From: Thalassiosira profunda
Lineage: Eukaryota; Bacillariophyta; Thalassiosirophyceae; Thalassiosirales; Thalassiosiraceae
Direction of reading: 5' to 3'
DNA: 32,841 bases
NCBI GenBank assembly: GCA_036939355.1
Contig: JALLAP010000028.1
Location: forward strand, 1-32,841
Position 1 is the first letter of the stretch. Each line of letters begins with the position of its first letter. The position numbers were made by a program, and so were the translations under genes. The notes below the pieces were generated by a model. The model worked only from the letters and a program-made list of their open reading frames with translations. It did no database searches and was not told where the DNA came from. This document shows, in pieces, positions 31,020 to 32,841 of the stretch.

Positions 31020-32839
31020 TCACTGCTCCTCGCCTTCCACAAGTGGGTGCTTCATCGAAAAGAAAGCCGTCGATCCCTGCATCAAGCTGCCATCGGTGGC
31101 ACTGTACAGCCGCGACGATCTCGAGCAGTAACAGCCCGGGGTAACATCGTCTCCCATTCCTCCACCAAGAGGCCCACTGCTCCTGCTGTTGATGTCCTCC
31201 AAAAACACCAAGACTTCGGTCAGATACGCATCGGCGCTGGAACCCCTCGATTGAGAGAAGGACATATATCGCGGGGCTCGGATGTAGGACGAACCTACCA
31301 GTGCTGCAACGTACGATCCGTCCATATCCCACACCACCCGTCTCTCCTCCCGTTTCTTTGTTCGTCTCGCTTCGTTCACAACGACGATGCCACTGCTCTT
31401 AATGTTGGCCATCGACGACAGGGACGTGGGCGTACCCATCACCTAATGGGCAGAAAGAGAGATTAGCACAGGAAGAGAGGAGAAGAGACACGTTGCAAGT
31501 TTCTTCTCACCTTGCCATACGTATATGACTGTGAAACGCTAACAGAGTAATCCCACTCGAATTGCAGTGCCACCTTTTGCACGCCTATGTGCCACGTCGC
31601 GAACCGATCATCTTCTCCAGCTTCTGCTTTTGCACTAGCCGCCTCGCTCTTCTTGCCAAAGCCCTTTTGCGGAGACAGCCGGCTGGATAAGGTGAAGGGC
31701 TCTCGCACAAAGGTGTCGCCAATGAAAACGCCTGCGGTTAGTCCAAACATTCCCACTGGGTGTCGTTGCATCTTTGCGGCGCTGCCTCCGGTGGCAGAAT
31801 CGATCACTCGTTCGTTGTGCTTGCCGATCGATTCCATCAGGCGGCTCATCTTGTCGTCTTCCGTTTCGTTTTGTACCGATAGAAGGTCCAGCGGAGATGA
31901 TGGCGATTTGGATGGAGACTCGATCACTTGCGATATGAAATCTGCGGCGTAGTCCTCCTCCTCCTCCTCATCTGTTGGTTGCTCTTCCTCTGGCATCAAT
32001 TTGTTCTCTTCTGCTAGGATCACTGCCAATAACTGATAGTTCCTGCTCTTTGCCGTGTCATCATCTTCGTCTTCGCCCCCCACTGCACTGTCCCCTGACC
32101 TTGCACTCTCATCCCCATAGAGCAAAAAGCAACGACTGCGCTCCGTGTCAGAGATGGCCAAGGTGTGCTCGACCACAAATTGCACCGATGATGCATCTAC
32201 GCCCCCCACCAGCGACTGCGGAAGCAGCGGCAGCGGGGGTGCATCGCCCACCGCGATGCGATCGTCCAGCGAATAGCTCCCATCCACCGCGTCCACGTCC
32301 ACGTTCGCCCCCAGTTGTATCGACCGCGCGAACGGCACCGACGCCCCCTCGAACTGCATTGATTCCACGAGGCGCAATCCCCGATTCCCCCGCCGGCCTC
32401 CTCCCAATTCAATCTGAACAAAGGATTGGTAGGGCTTGGATGCAATTCCCCGCTTCAACCCCGCCGCCGGGTCCATCGGCACCGAATAGGCGATCGCCCC
32501 CTCTTGGCACGTCCAGCACTCGGGCTTGGCGGCCTCCTCGTCCCCGCTCCCCACGGCGTCCAACCCCTCCAGCAGCGATTTCATCTGCTTAGAGGAAGAT
32601 TGGGCCGCCGAGGAGGTCTCGTGGAACGACGACAGGGCCTCGTACGCCTCGCGCTTTTGCTGCGCGACCTCTTCTTCGGAGGGCAGGCTGGCCCCGCCGC
32701 TGGACATCCTTAATTGCAACGTCGGTGCATCATGTTGCAGCCGCCGCGGGGAGAGCGGTGATGGGTGCACCAACACATCACATCTTGCGAGCGAGGGCGA
32801 CGGCGCAAGAAAGGCGCTGCCGATCGGCAAGCCAGCGAT
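31020..32839 (-). CDS. Plastid-targeted hypothetical protein (5' partial)
   Basis: Two exons, 32839-31511 and 31442-31020, joined in phase 0 across a 68-nt intron (GTGAGA...CATTAG). The frame is open to the window edge, so the start is outside. The first visible residues, IAGLPIGSAFLAPSPSL, look like the end of a signal peptide followed by the ASAFAP-type motif of diatom plastid import. A Ser/Arg-rich transit-like segment follows. The mature part (about 590 aa visible in all) has many short beta-like strands, an acidic loop (EEEQPTDEEEEEDY), and a C-terminal half with WHIGVQKVALQFEWDY, RRVVWDMDGSYVAALVG and AYLTEVLVFLED. That strand-rich plan suggests a calycin/lipocalin-like barrel such as the phycobiliprotein lyase-like families, but this is only an impression. 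Confidence 0.7.
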
Positions 32840-32841
32840 AA

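Overview
This is a eukaryotic nuclear window, most likely from an alga with a red-lineage secondary plastid (a diatom or relative). The evidence is short GT-AG introns of 40 to 80 nt in many genes, divergent and convergent gene pairs packed tightly together, and a protein at the right edge whose visible N-terminus carries an ASAFAP-like plastid-import motif (GSAFLAPS). No RNA genes or CRISPR arrays were recognised. Gene models with introns were built by hand from splice signals and reading frame; no transcript data were available.

Left flank (1-6.45 kb, GC-rich host DNA): the 3' end of a SAM-dependent methyltransferase-like gene (+), a membrane-anchored nitrilase-superfamily-like protein (-), a small hypothetical protein (+) sharing a divergent promoter with it, and a secreted, GPI-anchor-like protein with four cysteine-rich modules (+).

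Centre (7,912-26,555): I propose one 18,644-bp Helitron-like element. It is bounded by an exact 18-bp inverted repeat and carries (a) a six-exon 2,443-aa polyprotein (-) with an Ulp1/C48-like protease domain, a DUF6570-like Cys domain, a Helitron Rep (HUH) domain and a PIF1-type helicase; (b) an F-box-like protein (-) immediately upstream of it; (c) an unknown 635-aa gene (-); and (d) an unknown 1,536-aa gene (+) divergent from (c). Large introns in three of these genes hold the same family of 56-60 bp hairpin repeats, which ties them together as one element. The ends hold subterminal repeats: a hairpin on the left, and 49-bp x4 and 28-bp x2 repeats on the right.

The element appears to split a host cytosine-5 DNA methyltransferase gene. 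The catalytic part lies to its left (6,455-7,911) and a coiled-coil, Cys-rich N-terminal part lies to its right (26,556-27,408). Removing 7,912-26,555 joins the two parts in the same frame. The catalytic part also has a frameshift inside SAM motif I.

Right flank (27.4-32.8 kb, host DNA): a gene fusing an N-terminal ubiquitin-like domain ending in RIRGG to a duplicated helical domain and a DEAD-type SF2 helicase (+), sharing a short divergent promoter with the methyltransferase gene, and a plastid-targeted protein (-) that runs off the window.
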